Shown here one piece after another: positions 63,278-64,000 of a stretch of DNA of 64,000 nucleotides. Below the pieces are notes generated by a model. That model searched no databases, had not been told where the DNA came from, and was given only the letters and a program-made list of their open reading frames with translations. The stretch is from Taklimakanibacter sp021828105 (GTDB lineage Bacteria > Pseudomonadota > Alphaproteobacteria > Rhizobiales > Aestuariivirgaceae), in NCBI GenBank assembly GCA_021828105.1, contig JAKATG010000033.1, forward strand, positions 1-64,000. Reading direction: 5' to 3'. Positions within the stretch are counted from its first letter, which is position 1. Every line of letters starts with the position of its first letter. The position numbers were made by a program, and so were the translations under genes.

Positions 63278-64000
63278 CTTGTCTCAGGTCCAATGCGGTC
63301 GAGCACCGGGGAAGCGGGCGCCGGTGCGTCGCCCAAACGATAGGCCTTGCGCAGCGCGAAGGCGGCGCGTTCGAATTGCGTCTCATCGCGGGCATGGACG
63401 ACGGCAAGCGGGCGGTCGCGCCCGACATGCGCCGATCGGCCGGCCAGGCCGGTCAGGCCGACGGCCGGATCGATCTTGTCGTCCGCCACGCGCCGTCCGC
63501 CGCCGAGCTCGATCACGGCAATGCCAAGCGCCCGCGTGTCGATATGAGCGACATGGCCGTCATGCGCCGCCATCACCGGTCGGATGATCGGCGCCTTGGG
63601 CAAGAGGCTCTCATAATTCTCCAGGAGGTCCTTGGGCCCGCCAAGAGCCGAGGCCATGGCCTGGAACCGCTCGGCGGCCGTCCCTGAGCTCAGCGACCGC
63701 TCGAGCTTGCCCGTGCCTTCGGCCACGGTCCCGGCAAGGCCGGCCAGCACCAGAAGCTCGGCGCCCAGCGCCAGCGTGACCTGGTGCAGCCGCTGGTCGC
63801 GCTTTTCGCCGGTCAGATAATCGAGCGCATTGGCGATCTCGACGGCATTGCCGGCAGCGCTCGCCAGGGGCTCGTTCATGTCGGTGATCAGCGCCGACGT
63901 CCTGAGGCCTGAGCCATTGGCGACCGCGACCAGGCTTTCGGTCAATTCAAGCGCCTCTTCCGGCGTCGCCATGAAGGCGCCAGTGCCGGCCTTCACATCG
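63274..64000 (-). CDS. deoA: Thymidine phosphorylase, C-terminal part (runs off the window)
   Basis: The visible 240 or so residues start inside the gene at DVKAGTGAFM and cover the pyrimidine-phosphorylase core and C-terminal domain: LVAVANGSGLRTSALITDMN (20 residues), PLASAAGNAVEI and AAHDGHVAHIDTRALG. DeoA phosphorolyses thymidine to thymine and deoxyribose 1-phosphate. The N-terminal part lies beyond base 64000. It is coupled to deoB by a 4-base overlap. Confidence 0.93.
   Translation of the reverse strand, partial: DVKAGTGAFMATPEEALELTESLVAVANGSGLRTSALITDMNEPLASAAGNAVEIANALDYLTGEKRDQRLHQVTLALGAELLVLAGLAGTVAEGTGKLERSLSSGTAAERFQAMASALGGPKDLLENYESLLPKAPIIRPVMAAHDGHVAHIDTRALGIAVIELGGGRRVADDKIDPAVGLTGLAGRSAHVGRDRPLAVVHARDETQFERAAFALRKAYRLGDAPAPASPVLDRIGPETR

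Overview
The window looks like a chromosomal segment of a GC-rich alphaproteobacterium of the Hyphomicrobiales (Rhizobiales) type. The evidence is the block addA-addB-murU-tsaE/amgK-divL-ahcY-ptsH-EIIA(Man)-hprK-chvG-chvI-pckA, which is the gene order I know from rhizobia and relatives. Supporting details are a DivL-type kinase with Tyr in place of the phosphorylated His, a short HPr kinase, and the GGAAAAGTGG..CCGGTTTTCC palindromic intergenic repeat. No rRNA, tRNA, CRISPR array or intact insertion sequence was recognised.

Region by region. (1) 0.1-12.3 kb is an accessory catabolic island. It holds a trimethylamine-dehydrogenase-like flavoprotein with a RidA protein, a GntR/FadR regulator, a dihydrodipicolinate-synthase-family aldolase/dehydratase, an amidohydrolase-2 lactonase candidate, uronate dehydrogenase, a SelA-like PLP enzyme with a second RidA, a polar-amino-acid ABC transporter and an IclR regulator. 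I find three copies of one 15-bp palindrome in the three promoter regions around the GntR gene and one strong palindrome at the IclR gene. (2) 12.5-34 kb is housekeeping: secreted hydrolase, thioredoxin with a visible promoter and terminator, AddAB, cell-wall recycling, DivL, AhcY with a likely SahR operator, the nitrogen-PTS-like HPr/EIIA/HprK set, ChvG-ChvI, a HugZ-like protein, PckA and a Cys-rich MarR regulator. (3) 34-53.9 kb is core metabolism: bifunctional penicillin-binding protein, YgjP-type protease, PhaZ, Sco, a deoC-ALDH16-RbsD/FucU unit, the zwf-pgl-edd-eda Entner-Doudoroff operon, HrpB, a sulfite-oxidase-like molybdoenzyme and an ABC-2 exporter. (4) 53.9-61 kb is a scarred region. 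It carries a frameshifted cache-domain gene, a fragment resembling the end of the ABC-2 permease, an unrecognised 724-residue protein, a tandem NTF2-like protein, a class III adenylate cyclase with the first 19 codons of a second copy fused to its end, and a vapB-like antitoxin gene broken by an internal stop. (5) 61-64 kb has a SEC-C protein and the start of a deoB-deoA nucleoside operon that runs off the window.

The least conventional unit is region 1. The sequence supports import of an amino-acid-like or amine compound, flavin-dependent C-N oxidation, PLP-dependent deamination, RidA-type imine clearance, and oxidation and hydrolysis of a uronate-like sugar acid. The shared operators tie the first and last of these together. 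The actual substrate cannot be read from the sequence.
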